DNA of 7,701 bases from Nitrosopumilales archaeon (GTDB lineage: Archaea; Thermoproteota; Nitrososphaeria; Nitrososphaerales; Nitrososphaeraceae): NCBI GenBank assembly GCA_009665115.1, contig WJXE01000082.1, positions 1-7,701 of the forward strand, read 5' to 3'. Shown piece by piece: positions 1-6,738 of the stretch (its first letter is position 1; each line of letters starts with the position of its first letter). Position numbers and translations under genes: made by a program. A model generated the notes under the pieces. The model saw only the letters and a program-made list of their open reading frames with translations, was not told the DNA's origin and ran no database searches.

Positions 1-226
1 ACATCTTACAGACTATCTGTTATCGGCGTGCCGACAGTCAAGTAGTCTGGTGATATGCAGTCCGTTAGCCAGGTAGTCTTGCTGCCTTGGTAGAACATTA
101 TTCCATCGTTAACAGCAGGTTATAGGTATGACGTGATCGACAAGATGGATCGTATCGGTGACCATTACATCCGTGCTAACACTACTACTGCCGTGATATT
201 GTTTTGCGTTTGATGTTGCTAATTGT

Positions 227-247
227 GGAACTCCCATTTGGAGTTCC
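227..247. repeat. Perfect 8-bp inverted repeat (hairpin)
   Basis: The arms GGAACTCC and GGAGTTCC are exact reverse complements around a 5-base spacer (CATTT). The sequence after it on the plus strand is only moderately T-rich, so it is not a clear terminator. It is the first of three stem-forming elements within about 110 bases. It could belong to an RNA structure or to the 3' end of a gene beyond the left edge. Confidence 0.6.

Positions 248-268
248 TTGTTCTCTGCATGCTAGGTA

Positions 269-301
269 GGGAGCAGGGGCTAATGCGTGCTGATGTCTCC
301 C
269..301. repeat. Two-part imperfect inverted repeat
   Basis: GGGAG at 269-273 can pair with CTCCC at 297-301. Inside it, AGCA at 272-275 can pair with TGCT at 288-291. 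The two stems share bases at the left arm, so they are partly alternative. A third short stem, ACGG/CCGT, follows at 324-337. The cluster suggests structured RNA, but no known RNA family was recognised. Confidence 0.35.

Positions 302-645
302 TTCCCCGTCATAATCCTCTTTCACGGGCTTTTCCGTAGATGCATGCAGTTTTCTCGATTATTGCATCTGGTATCTTATCGGTAATGATCGTCTTTTTGC
401 ATGTTTAGCATACAACTGAATTTTTGATTATAGTTACCATGTTAATGTTAAGCTATGTTAATGATACTCATTCAAATATATGAATGACTATACTGCTCCG
501 CCTTTGTCTTGAGCTGTTCTGTCTACAATATAACTAATTTTTGGTGCCATCTAGTCACAGCTACAAGATTGTAACTTGCTTATAGTACACCTCTCAAGCG
601 AAATTGCATTGAAAACTCCTTTTTTATGTTCACCGATATAGCCCG

Positions 646-653
646 TTTATATT
646..653 (+). promoter_or_regulatory. TATA box of the TRAM gene
   Basis: The sequence TTTATATT is centred about 31 bases before the ATG at 680. 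Archaeal transcription usually starts about 25 bases downstream of the TATA box, so the transcript would begin within a few bases of the start codon. No Shine-Dalgarno sequence is present, which fits leaderless translation. Confidence 0.65.

Positions 654-679
654 AGGACGACAACCAATAACCTTTACAA

Positions 680-934
680 ATGAGTTACGGTAGAGGCAGG
701 AGTTATGGTGGCGGCGGTGGTAGAGGCTTCGACAGAGGTTCTACTGCTCCAAAACCAGTCGAAGTAGGTAAGGAATACGAAGTAGACATTATAGAAATCA
801 GTAGAAAAGGAGATGGAATTGCGAGAGTACAGGGTTTTGTAGTTTTTGTAGAGAATGCAAAAGTTGGGAACAAGCATAAGGTAAAAGTCACCGATGTAGC
901 AGATAGATTCGCAAAAGCGGTTATAGTCACTTAA
680..934 (+). CDS. Single TRAM-domain RNA-binding protein with Gly/Arg-rich N-terminus
   Basis: This 84-residue protein has two parts. 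Residues 1-20 are almost entirely Gly, Arg, Tyr and Ser, with RG repeats like those of RGG-box RNA-binding proteins. Residues about 26-84 form a TRAM domain: the small beta-barrel pattern starts at VGKEYEVDI and continues through the typical KGDGIARV, FVVFVENA and VGNKHKVKV strands. In archaea, stand-alone TRAM proteins act as RNA chaperones and are often compared with bacterial cold-shock proteins; this is family knowledge. The domain is complete to the stop codon and the length is normal for the family apart from the Gly/Arg extension. A TATA box about 31 bases before the ATG indicates a nearly leaderless, single-gene transcript. No partner gene is adjacent. The TRAM call is firm; the chaperone role is inferred. 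Confidence 0.92.
   Translation: MSYGRGRSYGGGGGRGFDRGSTAPKPVEVGKEYEVDIIEISRKGDGIARVQGFVVFVENAKVGNKHKVKVTDVADRFAKAVIVT

Positions 935-1225
935 ATTTCGCTATGCGAGCATTTAGGTTTCGTATAAATAAAAGTAGTGTTATTAAAACCACCATTTCAA
1001 TCTAACCTATCCACCGTGTTTCATACAATCGATGTATGGAAAATCACAGGCTGATGAAGATATAGTATAGGAGTACTTTAGACTAATTCAGCATACTGGA
1101 AGTAATAAATAACGGATCCACTCTGCTACGATAGCCAGATAAAAAACATGCAGGCAGAATATAAGTACCAATGATCAGCTAGAAAGTAAATGCTATACCG
1201 AATTAATTTCTTTCTCCGATCTATT

Positions 1226-1315
1226 ATGGGTAAAATCCAGCCTGAGGCGAGTGATCGATACATCCTAATAGTACGCAGCATAAAAGAAAATTGTAAAATA
1301 TTCGTTGGAAAATAA
1226..1315 (+). CDS. Possible 29-residue upstream ORF
   Basis: An ATG opens a 29-codon frame (MGKIQPEASDRYILIVRSIK, then nine more residues ending FVGK). 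Its stop at 1313-1315 overlaps the TTG start of the zinc-finger gene at 1305 in a different frame. The composition is protein-like, but there is no clear Shine-Dalgarno and only a weak AT-rich element (about 1199-1209) at TATA distance. It could be a small upstream gene coupled to the zinc-finger gene, the true N-terminus of that protein separated by a one-base frame change, or chance. I cannot choose between these from the sequence alone. Confidence 0.25.
   Translation: MGKIQPEASDRYILIVRSIKENCKIFVGK

Positions 1316-1532
1316 ATGCGTTAAATGTAATCTACAAATTCATCCCCTCTTCATAGGATATCATAAATGTGGTTATGGAAACTGCCCTATTTGCAAAAGT
1401 GCAATCACAAATTCAGAGCACTGGAGTCATATTAGATCACACCCAGGACACGAGAATGACGCCCCGGCGCCACGAGGGAGTACCACCTTTGATAACACAG
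1501 GAAATAGAGGCAACCGCCAGGACCCTAATTGA
1305..1532 (+). CDS. Small zinc-finger protein (CxxC plus C2H2-type finger)
   Basis: This 75-residue protein is rich in Cys and His in its first 50 residues. C5-x2-C8 forms one CxxC knuckle, with H13, H20 and C22 nearby. C27-P-I-C30 followed by H42 and H46 makes a C-x2-C-x11-H-x3-H pattern very close to a classical C2H2 finger. Residues about 50-75 are Gly/Asn/Arg-rich and probably disordered. Small proteins of this type in archaea are usually assumed to bind nucleic acid or protein, but no function can be given here. The start is TTG, because an in-frame stop at 1281 precedes it and no ATG or GTG lies between. A weak TATA-like CATAAAAG at 1279-1286 would place the transcript start at about the TTG. 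A T-rich stretch follows the stop at 1571-1581. Confidence 0.7.
   Translation: MENKCVKCNLQIHPLFIGYHKCGYGNCPICKSAITNSEHWSHIRSHPGHENDAPAPRGSTTFDNTGNRGNRQDPN

Positions 1533-1570
1533 CTAAAATGACCAAGGCCAGTAAATATGTGTCACCGAGC

Positions 1571-1581
1571 TTTTACTTTTT
1571..1581 (+). terminator. T-rich stretch after the zinc-finger gene
   Basis: TTTTACTTTTT lies about 40 bases after the stop codon at 1532. Archaeal RNA polymerase commonly terminates at runs of T without needing a hairpin, so this is a reasonable plus-strand terminator. Confidence 0.45.

Positions 1582-1685
1582 AATGCACTAAGATGTGCCA
1601 ATAATGCTGGACAGAGAAGAATAGGTAAGCACGGATCTTGTTAGTTTAGATCTATAGCCAGCGCAATCCGTTTCGATTTTCATCG

Positions 1686-1698
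1686 TAAGACTGTCTTA
1686..1698. repeat. Palindrome TAAGAC-T-GTCTTA
   Basis: Two exact 6-base half-sites flank a single central base. The spacer is too short for a good RNA hairpin, so a protein-binding site is the more natural reading. It sits in the gap between the zinc-finger gene and the 3' end of the thermosome gene, not next to an identified promoter, and may be chance. Confidence 0.3.

Positions 1699-1784
1699 TA
1701 AGGGATAGCAGATATTCTATGGGTATGAATAACATCAGTTTTCAGCTTCTTGCACATTGTTGTCATCGTCTTATGCCTAATCTA

Positions 1785-3467
1785 CTACATATCCATCCCA
1801 CCGCCGTAGCCGCCGCCCATACCACCCATTCCTCCACCACCGCCAGGTGGTCCAGGAGGCATTTTGGACTTGCTTCCGGCGATTACATCGTCTATTCTCA
1901 ATAACATAGAGGCTGCTTCGGTTGCAGATTTTATGATTTGTTCCTTAACTACAAGAGGTTCTAGCACATCTTGTTTAAACATATCAGTAACTTTTGTATT
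2001 TCTGACATCCACTCCAGTCCATTTGGCCCCCTTGTTTTGTTTTGTTCGTAGTTCAGTCATGGTATCAATTGAATCCATACCTGCATTTTCTGCAAGAGCT
2101 AGCGGAATTGAATCGAGTGCATCTGCAAACTTTTGAACTGCAAGCTGTGCACGTCCTTCTAGATTGCTTGACCATCCTCTCAATTCGTTTGCGACGTACG
2201 CCTCTGTAGCACCGCCCCCTGCCACTATTTCAGGTCTTTCCAGAACATCCTTTGTTACCATCAAAGCATCATGTATTGATCTTTCAGCTTCATCAACTAC
2301 TTTCTGTGAGCCACCCCTCACGAGAATCGTCACTGCTTTGGGATTCTTGCACCCTTCTATAAAGACCCATTTGTCAGTTTCGATCCTACGTTCTTCGACC
2401 AAATCAGCAGAACCCAGATCCCTAGCAACTAAACTATCTAGATTACTTACTACTTTGGCACCTGTTGCTTTAGATAGTTTGAACATATCACTTTCTTTTA
2501 CACGCCTTACTGCGAGAATAGCTGAACTTGAGAGATAATGTTGTACTATATCATCAATACCCTTTTGACATACTACGACATTGGCACCTGCTTTCATAAT
2601 CTTGTCGACCATAGATTTGAGCATCTTGTTCTCTTCATCAAGAAACCCTTGCATTTGCTGAGGGTCATTAATACGGATCTCAGCACTCATTTCGGTCTTT
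2701 TCGATTTCCAATGCAGAGTTAATCAATGCAATTTTGGCATTTTTAATTAGCTTCGGCATCCCTGAATGAACAACTTCCTTGTCAAGTATCATGCCTTTGA
2801 TCAATTTCGTATCATGTATAGAGGCACCTGCTTTCTTCTCGACCTTTATATTGTCAAGGTCTACTCTTAGACCAACACCATTAACTTCATTTTTTTCTGC
2901 CACCTGTTTTGTTGCATTTACAGCGATTTGACTTAACAAATGGCTATCTTCTGATACTATCTTGGAATACATGCTAGTCATAGCGATCTTCATCAAGAGT
3001 TCTTTGTCTTCTACATCCACTTTAACTGAAATTTTCTGTAATAGTTTCAGAGCTTGAAGAGAAGCAGCATCATAACCATCAACAATTACTGATGGATGGA
3101 CATTCTTGTTAATCAAATCTTCAGCCTTTCCCAGTAAAGCACCAGTGAGAATTACCGATGATGTTGTTCCATCACCTACTTCATTATCTACAGACTTGGC
3201 AACTTCAACCATCATTTTTGCTGCAGGGTGTTCAACATCCATTTCTTTTAGAATTGTTGCCCCATCATTTGTAATTGTAGCGTCTCCAAGAGAACTAACG
3301 AGCATCTTATCCATACCACGTGGCCCCAGGCAAGTTTTCACCATATCTGCTATTACCTTGGCTGCGGCAATGTTGTTTCTCTGTGCTTCTCTACCCTTAT
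3401 TTTCTTTAGTTCCTTCTCTTAAAATCACGATTGGCATTCCGCCAGCCGTGTTTTGCAATGTAGCCAT
1785..3467 (-). CDS. Thermosome subunit (group II chaperonin)
   Basis: This 560-residue protein is an ATP-dependent protein-folding chaperonin of the TCP-1/thermosome family, which assembles in the cytoplasm into double rings with a built-in lid. The ATP-site motifs are in order: GPRGMDKM at residues 48-55, TNDGAT at 66-71 and GDGTT at 98-102, followed by the apical domain and the returning equatorial domain with VAGGGATE and DDVIAG. The C-terminus is the usual flexible Gly/Met-rich tail (GGMGGMGGGYGGGMDM). The length is normal and the frame is uninterrupted, ending in two consecutive TAG codons. The frame opens at a GTG at 3479 with ATGs at 3473 and 3467. 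I chose 3467 because the sequence AGGTGAT, matching the 16S 3' end, ends 7 bases before it. The gene stands alone. A TATA box and an adjacent palindrome lie upstream. Confidence 0.96.
   Translation of the reverse strand: MATLQNTAGGMPIVILREGTKENKGREAQRNNIAAAKVIADMVKTCLGPRGMDKMLVSSLGDATITNDGATILKEMDVEHPAAKMMVEVAKSVDNEVGDGTTSSVILTGALLGKAEDLINKNVHPSVIVDGYDAASLQALKLLQKISVKVDVEDKELLMKIAMTSMYSKIVSEDSHLLSQIAVNATKQVAEKNEVNGVGLRVDLDNIKVEKKAGASIHDTKLIKGMILDKEVVHSGMPKLIKNAKIALINSALEIEKTEMSAEIRINDPQQMQGFLDEENKMLKSMVDKIMKAGANVVVCQKGIDDIVQHYLSSSAILAVRRVKESDMFKLSKATGAKVVSNLDSLVARDLGSADLVEERRIETDKWVFIEGCKNPKAVTILVRGGSQKVVDEAERSIHDALMVTKDVLERPEIVAGGGATEAYVANELRGWSSNLEGRAQLAVQKFADALDSIPLALAENAGMDSIDTMTELRTKQNKGAKWTGVDVRNTKVTDMFKQDVLEPLVVKEQIIKSATEAASMLLRIDDVIAGSKSKMPPGPPGGGGGMGGMGGGYGGGMDM

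Positions 3468-3474
3468 ATTCATT

Positions 3475-3481
3475 ATCACCT
3475..3481 (-). promoter_or_regulatory. Shine-Dalgarno site deciding the thermosome start
   Basis: On the minus strand AGGTGAT is complementary to the conserved 3' end of 16S rRNA. It leaves 7 bases to the ATG at 3467, an ideal spacing, but only one base to the ATG at 3473, and it overlaps the GTG at 3479. It therefore supports the third start. Confidence 0.7.

Positions 3482-3510
3482 AATAGAATACTACCACTGC
3501 AGTATAGCAA

Positions 3511-3521
3511 AAGATAAAAAG
3511..3521 (-). promoter_or_regulatory. TATA box of the thermosome gene
   Basis: On the minus strand the sequence CTTTTTATCTT lies about 49 bases before the ATG at 3467. 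Transcription about 25 bases downstream would leave a leader of roughly 20-25 bases, enough to carry the Shine-Dalgarno site. Confidence 0.5.

Positions 3522-3525
3522 TTTT

Positions 3526-3536
3526 CCAAAATTTGG
3526..3536. promoter_or_regulatory. Palindrome next to the thermosome TATA box
   Basis: CCAAA-A-TTTGG is a perfect inverted repeat with one central base. It lies 5 bases upstream (relative to the thermosome gene) of the TATA box, where the BRE for transcription factor B would be. A regulator bound here could block or help preinitiation complex assembly. It does not match any heat-shock operator I know. Confidence 0.35.

Positions 3537-3616
3537 CCGCGTAGACGAGTTAGTGGGATTTTAAATCAGCATGCGGCACAGCCATCAGATTTCAAGATCA
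3601 TTAATTCCGCTAAGTT

Positions 3617-3651
3617 GGGATCGGTAGCAGCTAGCGTGTTGGTGCTATCCC
3617..3651. repeat. Bulged inverted repeat downstream of the exported-protein gene
   Basis: The left arm GGGA and TAGCA, separated by a 4-base bulge, pairs with the continuous right arm TGCTATCCC. Nine base pairs form around a loop of about 13 bases. It lies between the 3' end of the exported-protein gene and the thermosome promoter, just after a T5 run on the minus strand. Confidence 0.35.

Positions 3652-3652
3652 T

Positions 3653-3657
3653 AAAAA
3653..3657 (-). terminator. T-run after the exported-protein gene
   Basis: On the minus strand a T5 run lies about 20 bases beyond the stop of the gene ending at 3676, which fits archaeal T-tract termination before the thermosome promoter. 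Confidence 0.35.

Positions 3658-3675
3658 TGTTCATTACACCATTCA

Positions 3676-3984
3676 TTAGGGAGTGTCCATAGCATGCATC
3701 ACTAGATTGTTATTGTTGCCGTTATTGTTATTATTGCCCGAGGTCCCTGCTCCAGCATTCCATCCATCACAAAAGTTTGAGCTGTGACCACTCGGACAGC
3801 TAGTTCCGGGATTAGCCTGTCCGTCTGAGTAACCTATGCTATAGCAGGAAAGGCTTCCTGACTTATCACAATGTTGTGGATCTGCAAGCGCTTCACCACG
3901 CGCACTGATAGTCATCATTACTGCTATTGCTGCTATACTTACAAAGATGCTGACCATCTTTGTAGCTGGACTTATCACCGACAT
3676..3984 (-). CDS. Small exported protein with four cysteines
   Basis: This 102-residue protein starts with a probable Sec signal peptide: K9, a hydrophobic stretch at residues 11-26, and a likely cleavage after ALA at about residue 34. The mature part is about 68 residues. It holds four cysteines (C39, C47, C63, C72), enough for two disulphide bonds, and the motif GYSDGQ at 51-56 followed by CPSGHSSNFCDGWNAG at 63-78. 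An Asn/Gly-rich stretch (residues 83-93) precedes the end. Compact proteins with repeated GYxDG and CxGHSxxFCxGW elements occur in soil ammonia-oxidising archaea as far as I recall, but I know no assigned function. The start is the first ATG; no Shine-Dalgarno is visible. A TATA box about 50 bases upstream would give a leader of about 25 bases. The gene is transcribed on its own. Confidence 0.75.
   Translation of the reverse strand: MSVISPATKMVSIFVSIAAIAVMMTISARGEALADPQHCDKSGSLSCYSIGYSDGQANPGTSCPSGHSSNFCDGWNAGAGTSGNNNNNGNNNNLVMHAMDTP

Positions 3985-4026
3985 TATAATATCATCGATA
4001 CACTTTTTCTAAATTCTAGTATCATA

Positions 4027-4040
4027 CTTATATTATACAG
4027..4040 (-). promoter_or_regulatory. TATA box of the exported-protein gene
   Basis: On the minus strand the sequence CTGTATAATATAAG contains an AT-rich TATA-like core about 50 bases before the ATG at 3984. It is the best candidate in this interval, though the whole region is AT-rich. Confidence 0.4.

Positions 4041-4341
4041 TAAAGTCAGTAATAGGTCTTTGAATCAATAGGTACGCATCATTGTACTGAATAGCGTTAC
4101 CGTACATTGGTAATATGATACAAACAAAGTTTATTTTTGCATATCACAAGATAAATTTAACTTCCCTTTTATTAGGTAATTGTATTCAGATGCAAAGTAG
4201 ATGGGATTCGAAATATAGATTCATTACATAACGCATGCTGCACTTGTCTCACTTTATCTAGTGCGAATTATACGAATACAATTATGCCCACGCGGTTTGT
4301 TTTACTTCTCCGAATTTTATCGTTTAACTATTGATCCCATC
4041..4341. other. Gap without a recognised gene
   Basis: No open frame of convincing length or composition is seen on either strand. 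The only notable structure is an inverted repeat TTACC/GGTAA with a 7-base spacer at 4097-4113. The region is AT-rich with scattered stop codons. The minus-strand DNA here is the downstream flank of the split small gene ending at 4342. Confidence 0.4.

Positions 4342-4552
4342 TTACTTATTCCACCTTTCTTTTTGTTCTGCGACTGCTGCCCTTAACCAGGGCTCCCAGA
4401 ATGCTTTGAACCAATATTCGTTAGCCTTGATTGCGTTCTCATAAAAATCCATTGCTCGCTTGAATCCAATTTATCAAATAGTTTTGCCAAAACTCTATCG
4501 GATTATGAAATGGATTGAGAACTCGACTTTCTTGTTCCCGCTCTGTTACCAT
4342..4552 (-). pseudogene. Frame-split small Trp/Phe-rich protein
   Basis: Two overlapping minus-strand frames make one sensible protein when joined. The first (ATG at 4552, stop at 4439-4441) gives 37 codons including NPFHNPIEFWQNYLINWIQA. 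The second (ATG at 4452, stop at 4342-4344) gives 36 codons from MDFYENAIKANEYWFKAFWE onward. Removing one base at about 4453 joins them as ...WIQAS-MDFYENA..., a protein of about 69 residues. It is rich in Trp, Phe and Tyr in an amphipathic helical pattern, with an NP-x-EFW motif. This loosely recalls phasin-like granule-associated proteins, but that comparison is weak. The options are a recent frameshift mutation, a sequencing error, programmed frameshifting, or two coupled ORFs with a 14-base overlap. No Shine-Dalgarno precedes either start. Confidence 0.5.

Positions 4553-4592
4553 GACATAATTAATGCGAATTGGTAGTTAAAGATAGGCCACT

Positions 4593-4796
4593 TCAAAGGT
4601 GCTCGGTGCTGCTCTCCCAGTTTTCATTTAATGGCTTTAAGCGACGATATTTCAAGAAGATGAAAAAGTGTAATTTGGTGATGGACGTGATGACGGAGCA
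4701 GTTAATTTTAGATTGTCTAATTGCTATATAAAAATAATTTATGTCGCTCATTGTTAAATATTTTGAATCTAATTCTACTTTAAGCTCTTTTCCCAA
4593..4796 (-). CDS. Weak hypothetical ORF, perhaps a gene remnant
   Basis: This 67-codon frame opens with TTG at 4796, but stays open upstream to about 4841. The first part reads like real protein (ETRIDVDDLGKELKVELDSK just around the nominal start), while the second half, from about residue 28, is less protein-like. There is no ATG at the start, no Shine-Dalgarno and no clear promoter. It may be the decayed 5' part of a gene, or chance. I recognise no family. Confidence 0.2.
   Translation of the reverse strand: MGKELKVELDSKYLTMSDINYFYIAIRQSKINCSVITSITKLHFFIFLKYRRLKPLNENWESSTEHL

Positions 4797-4839
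4797 GTCG
4801 TCTACGTCTATTCGTGTTTCGATAAAGCTTCCTTCTTTT

Positions 4840-4848
4840 CTTTTATTC
4840..4848 (+). promoter_or_regulatory. TATA box of the Ser/Thr-rich gene
   Basis: CTTTTATTC is centred about 34 bases before the ATG at 4878, predicting a leader of under 10 bases. No Shine-Dalgarno is present. Confidence 0.45.

Positions 4849-4877
4849 TACTGCTACTTTTTCAATAACACGCTGCA

Positions 4878-5213
4878 ATGGTCACGGTCACAACAATACT
4901 TCTACCGCTAAACCCCTTAATTGCTGGCGGCAAGACACCTAAGGTTCACGGCCCAGGCATCACATCCAGCTGTAGCAGCTCGTCAAGTACCAACTCCGTC
5001 GGCGCTTCTTCAAGCGTTAGTGGTTCATCAGGCAGTTGCTCTACCAGTTCGAGTAGTAGCAGCAAAACGACTACAACAGACTCTGTTATTATTACCAGTG
5101 GCCAATCATCTGTTGGTCTTAGCACGAATAGCCCAGGCGAAGCAAGCTCGACCAGTACTGGCGCTGGTCAATCATGCTGCTCATTCGCTACAGCAGAGTG
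5201 CAGCGTTCTCTAG
4878..5213 (+). CDS. Ser/Thr-rich low-complexity protein, possibly exported
   Basis: This 111-residue ORF begins with a hydrophobic stretch (residues 3-16, ending LIAGG) and then turns into Ser/Thr/Gly-rich low-complexity sequence from residue 29 on, with Cys at 32, 54, 100, 101 and 108. All six Ser codons are used (TCN and AGY mixed), which is what selection for serine would give. That argues this frame is the coding one, even though an overlapping frame (4921-5286) stays open for 121 codons as an Ala/Leu/Val/Gln-rich shadow. The DNA is visibly more GC-rich than its surroundings. A TATA box precedes the ATG and a T-run follows the stop. An extracellular, possibly glycosylated protein is a guess: the N-terminus lacks the positive charges of a standard signal peptide. 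Confidence 0.5.
   Translation: MVTVTTILLPLNPLIAGGKTPKVHGPGITSSCSSSSSTNSVGASSSVSGSSGSCSTSSSSSSKTTTTDSVIITSGQSSVGLSTNSPGEASSTSTGAGQSCCSFATAECSVL

Positions 5214-5240
5214 TATCTCACAAACAGGCGGCTGCCCATA

Positions 5241-5253
5241 TATTTCTTTTTTT
5241..5253 (+). terminator. T-rich stretch after the Ser/Thr-rich gene
   Basis: TATTTCTTTTTTT lies about 28 bases after the stop at 5213 and includes a T7 run at 5247-5253, which fits an archaeal T-tract terminator. Confidence 0.5.

Positions 5254-5303
5254 CCAACCGAACAGAGTAAACAGTATAAGGTATGAAAAAAACCAATCAA
5301 GTT

Positions 5304-5325
5304 GAAGATACCTCGCAGTATCTTC
5304..5325. repeat. Perfect 8-bp inverted repeat (hairpin)
   Basis: The arms GAAGATAC and GTATCTTC are exact reverse complements around a 6-base loop. 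It lies between the T-rich terminator of the Ser/Thr-rich gene and the promoter of the 58-residue gene. It could be a back-up terminator, an RNA 3' end structure or a protein-binding site. On the minus strand it is followed by a GATT-rich region and then a run of T at 5285-5291. Confidence 0.6.

Positions 5326-5377
5326 CTAAAAAGTAGCGAAAATAACTGCGTCTACGTCTAACCTCGTAAAGGTTTAG

Positions 5378-5386
5378 TATTTAAAT
5378..5386 (+). promoter_or_regulatory. TATA box of the 58-residue gene
   Basis: TATTTAAAT is a good archaeal TATA box centred about 34 bases before the ATG at 5416, giving an expected leader of about 8 bases. Confidence 0.6.

Positions 5387-5415
5387 TAGCATCATGATCC
5401 TACAGGACGGTCTGA

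Positions 5416-5592
5416 ATGGATTTTACCCAGAGAAAAATCATAGTAAGTGATAACATAAACGACAACGCAAAACGAATGAAGGATTCCGTTGAACCATTTC
5501 CTGACTGTTCAGCGAAAAGTGAAATGATGGCACTTATAGAAAACACAAGGAAGGATCTCTTGAAAAAGTTAGATGATATTACTACCTTATAA
5416..5592 (+). CDS. Small hypothetical protein, 58 residues
   Basis: A short gene with good support. The ATG follows an in-frame TGA directly (5413-5415), so it is the only possible ATG start, and a strong TATA box sits at the right distance. The protein begins MDFTQRKIIVSDNINDNAKR and is hydrophilic. A probable C-terminal helix spans residues 35-55 (EMMALIENTRKDLLKKLDDI) with hydrophobic residues at helical spacing, suggesting a short coiled coil or an oligomerising helix. There is one Cys (C31) and no signal peptide or membrane segment, so it is probably cytoplasmic. 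I recognise no family and give no function. It lies upstream of a 44-codon open frame on the same strand (5690-5824). Confidence 0.65.
   Translation: MDFTQRKIIVSDNINDNAKRMKDSVEPFPDCSAKSEMMALIENTRKDLLKKLDDITTL

Positions 5593-5689
5593 TTTTCTTA
5601 ACAATCTATGAAGGACTGGCTACGTTGCATACTACACCTTTTTAGTTCACCCAACAAAAATCATGAAGAATTAACCAAATAATCCGTAG

Positions 5690-5824
5690 CTCCATGCATT
5701 AGGTATCAAGGATCTGTCACCTTTCGGCAAATACATGTCCATTGATATGCTCTTACAACGCCACCAGTTGGAGAATAGCTTGCCTTCTGAAGCATGGGAA
5801 CAGAAACTCCGCTCTTCTTTATAG
5690..5824 (+). CDS. Open frame antiparallel to the CsoR-like tail
   Basis: Between stops at 5687 and 5822, 44 codons stay open and read as plausible protein (LGIKDLSPFGKYMSIDMLLQ, then a helix-like stretch ending SEAWEQKLRSSL). 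The only ATG is at 5735, which would leave 29 residues. It has no promoter or Shine-Dalgarno of its own. The opposite strand here carries the tail of the CsoR-like pseudogene, also open, but that tail lies beyond the usual end of the CsoR family, so the plus-strand reading may be the real one. It could be the 3' end of a gene broken upstream. Confidence 0.25.
   Translation, partial: LHALGIKDLSPFGKYMSIDMLLQRHQLENSLPSEAWEQKLRSSL

Positions 5825-6064
5825 AACTCGAAAATATTTGATACTGTATCCTTTAGTTCTATTGCTACTTTCTTACCTTTTTCATCTCTAGTTTGACGTA
5901 ATGCTCTACTAGATCTTGAACCATTACTTCTAACACACCATCTAAAGCTGCACGGACAGCAGAAACCGCTGTATTATATCAGAATGGTTTCGATCTGCAG
6001 CTATCATTTTTCGAATAGCTTTGACATGACCCTCAATCCTGGCCAATCTAATGTCTGCGTCGTG
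5818..6064 (-). pseudogene. CsoR/DUF156-type metal-responsive repressor, frameshifted
   Basis: Three minus-strand segments in different frames together give a DUF156 (CsoR/RcnR/FrmR) regulator, an all-helical DNA-binding repressor. Segment 1 (6064 to about 5972) reads HDADIRLARIEGHVKAIRKM and onward to DRNHSDIIQ, the family's first helix. Segment 2 (about 5970-5895) reads AVSAVRAALDGVLEVMVQDL then VEHYV, the second helix. Segment 3 (about 5892-5818) reads TRDEKGKKVAIELKDTVSNI then FEFYK. The frame changes lie near 5968-5972 (one base apparently lost) and 5890-5895. An in-frame stop (6065-6067) precedes segment 1 and no start codon is seen. The metal-ligand positions are also changed: His where the first Cys is expected, and Leu and Tyr where the His and second Cys would be. 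The third frame stays open to 5671, beyond the usual end of the family. Confidence 0.7.

Positions 6065-6127
6065 CTATGCTATTTGTGTATATGAGAATAAGGTTCTGTC
6101 GACATAGACAGCCTTAGTTAGTCAGCC

Positions 6128-6430
6128 TTAAGGGATTGTCTTCTGACATAGGTGGCCTAGAACTAGGCTTCTCTGCTTCAATGATATTATTGCAACTGCC
6201 TTCAACATTGAGGTATCCATTTTCCTTCTAACAATTGATAGGCCATACTTGGTGGCATATACTTTGTAGGAATATTCAAAATCTTGTGCCTCTGTCGCTA
6301 CAACTGCTGGTAATACCTTGAATGTCTCTGGGTCTTCTTTTTCTAATCTGGACCAGGAAGCACAAAATTTCATACCTGGATATTTACCCTGTTTCCATAA
6401 AGGAGTTGATTGAGTTATTTGGTTACTCAT
6128..6430 (-). CDS. Small hypothetical protein, probable C-terminal frameshift
   Basis: The frame is open from 6520, but the ATG at 6430 is preceded by GGAGGGTG five bases away, a strong Shine-Dalgarno, so I take that as the start (100 residues). 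Residues 1-69 look like real protein: TPLWKQGKYPGMKFCASWSR near the start, then LEKEDPETFKVL and FEYSYKVYATKYGLSIVRR. After R69 the frame gives a poor, basic, hydrophobic tail. A one-base shift at about 6224 instead gives ENGYLNVEGSCNNIIEAEKP and an acidic end SEDNPLRLTN, stopping at 6114. That alternative 105-residue protein is the more convincing one, so the gene is probably frameshifted here, or the base call is wrong. I recognise no family. No signal peptide or membrane segment is seen. Confidence 0.5.
   Translation of the reverse strand: MSNQITQSTPLWKQGKYPGMKFCASWSRLEKEDPETFKVLPAVVATEAQDFEYSYKVYATKYGLSIVRRKMDTSMLKAVAIISLKQRSLVLGHLCQKTIP

Positions 6431-6435
6431 TGTGA

Positions 6436-6443
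6436 CACCCTCC
6436..6443 (-). promoter_or_regulatory. Strong Shine-Dalgarno for the gene starting at 6430
   Basis: On the minus strand GGAGGGTG lies five bases before the ATG at 6430. It is one of only two strong Shine-Dalgarno sites tied to a gene in this window, and it rules against the upstream ATG at 6520. Confidence 0.6.

Positions 6444-6538
6444 TGGTTAGTAAAGCACAATCTCTGCCCCTTAGAAACCATTTGTTTCAGAGTTGTAGTC
6501 TGCCCGAACATCTTTCGCATTTTTTACTCGTTAATTGT

Positions 6539-6658
6539 TCAGGAGTGAGAGTTAGAATTGGAACAAGCTGAATATCCACAGCCTGGGCAAGATTTGAGCG
6601 TCCACCCAGACTGCAGACTGTAACAACACCCAATCAAAGGAGTTGCAACAATGTACAA
6539..6658 (-). CDS. Possible small Cys-rich protein with CPGCGYSAC motif
   Basis: A 39-codon frame starts at TTG 6658 and stays open upstream to about 6682. 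It reads YIVATPLIGCCYSLQSGW then TLKSCPGCGYSACSNSNSHS. The first part is hydrophobic and ends LIGC, which looks like a lipobox; the second has CxxC plus a further Cys (C24, C27, C32), a zinc-knuckle-like pattern. It lacks an ATG start: the nearest, at about 6685, is in another frame, so the 5' end may be frameshifted. It lies about 110 bases upstream of the 6430 gene on the same strand and could share its transcript. A plus-strand ATG at 6651 with an AAAGGAG upstream overlaps its start and is the competing reading. Confidence 0.35.
   Translation of the reverse strand: MYIVATPLIGCCYSLQSGWTLKSCPGCGYSACSNSNSHS

Positions 6659-6670
6659 GACACTAAATCC

Positions 6671-6680
6671 TATATATAAT
6671..6680 (+). 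promoter_or_regulatory. TATA box of the 6739 gene
   Basis: TATATATAAT would start transcription near position 6700, which supports translation from the ATG at 6739 rather than the TTG at 6694. Confidence 0.45.

Positions 6681-6738
6681 AATCATATAGTCGTTGAGCG
6701 CAAAGGCGACGTCAAAGTCAAGTCTAGGACAAACAAAA

Larger units (their letters stand above)
1..645. other. Long gap without a convincing gene
   Basis: I see no convincing gene here on either strand. The open frames are short and lack starts with promoters or ribosome binding sites. Three short inverted repeats lie close together at 227-247, 269-301 and 324-337, and a 9-base direct repeat (ATGTTAATG) occurs at 439-447 and 455-463. No tRNA T-loop signature, RNase P RNA or SRP RNA core motif was recognised. 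A 39-codon open frame at 94-210, closed by a stop at 211-213, contains the short PhoU-like string KMDRIGDH but has no start codon context. Confidence 0.5.
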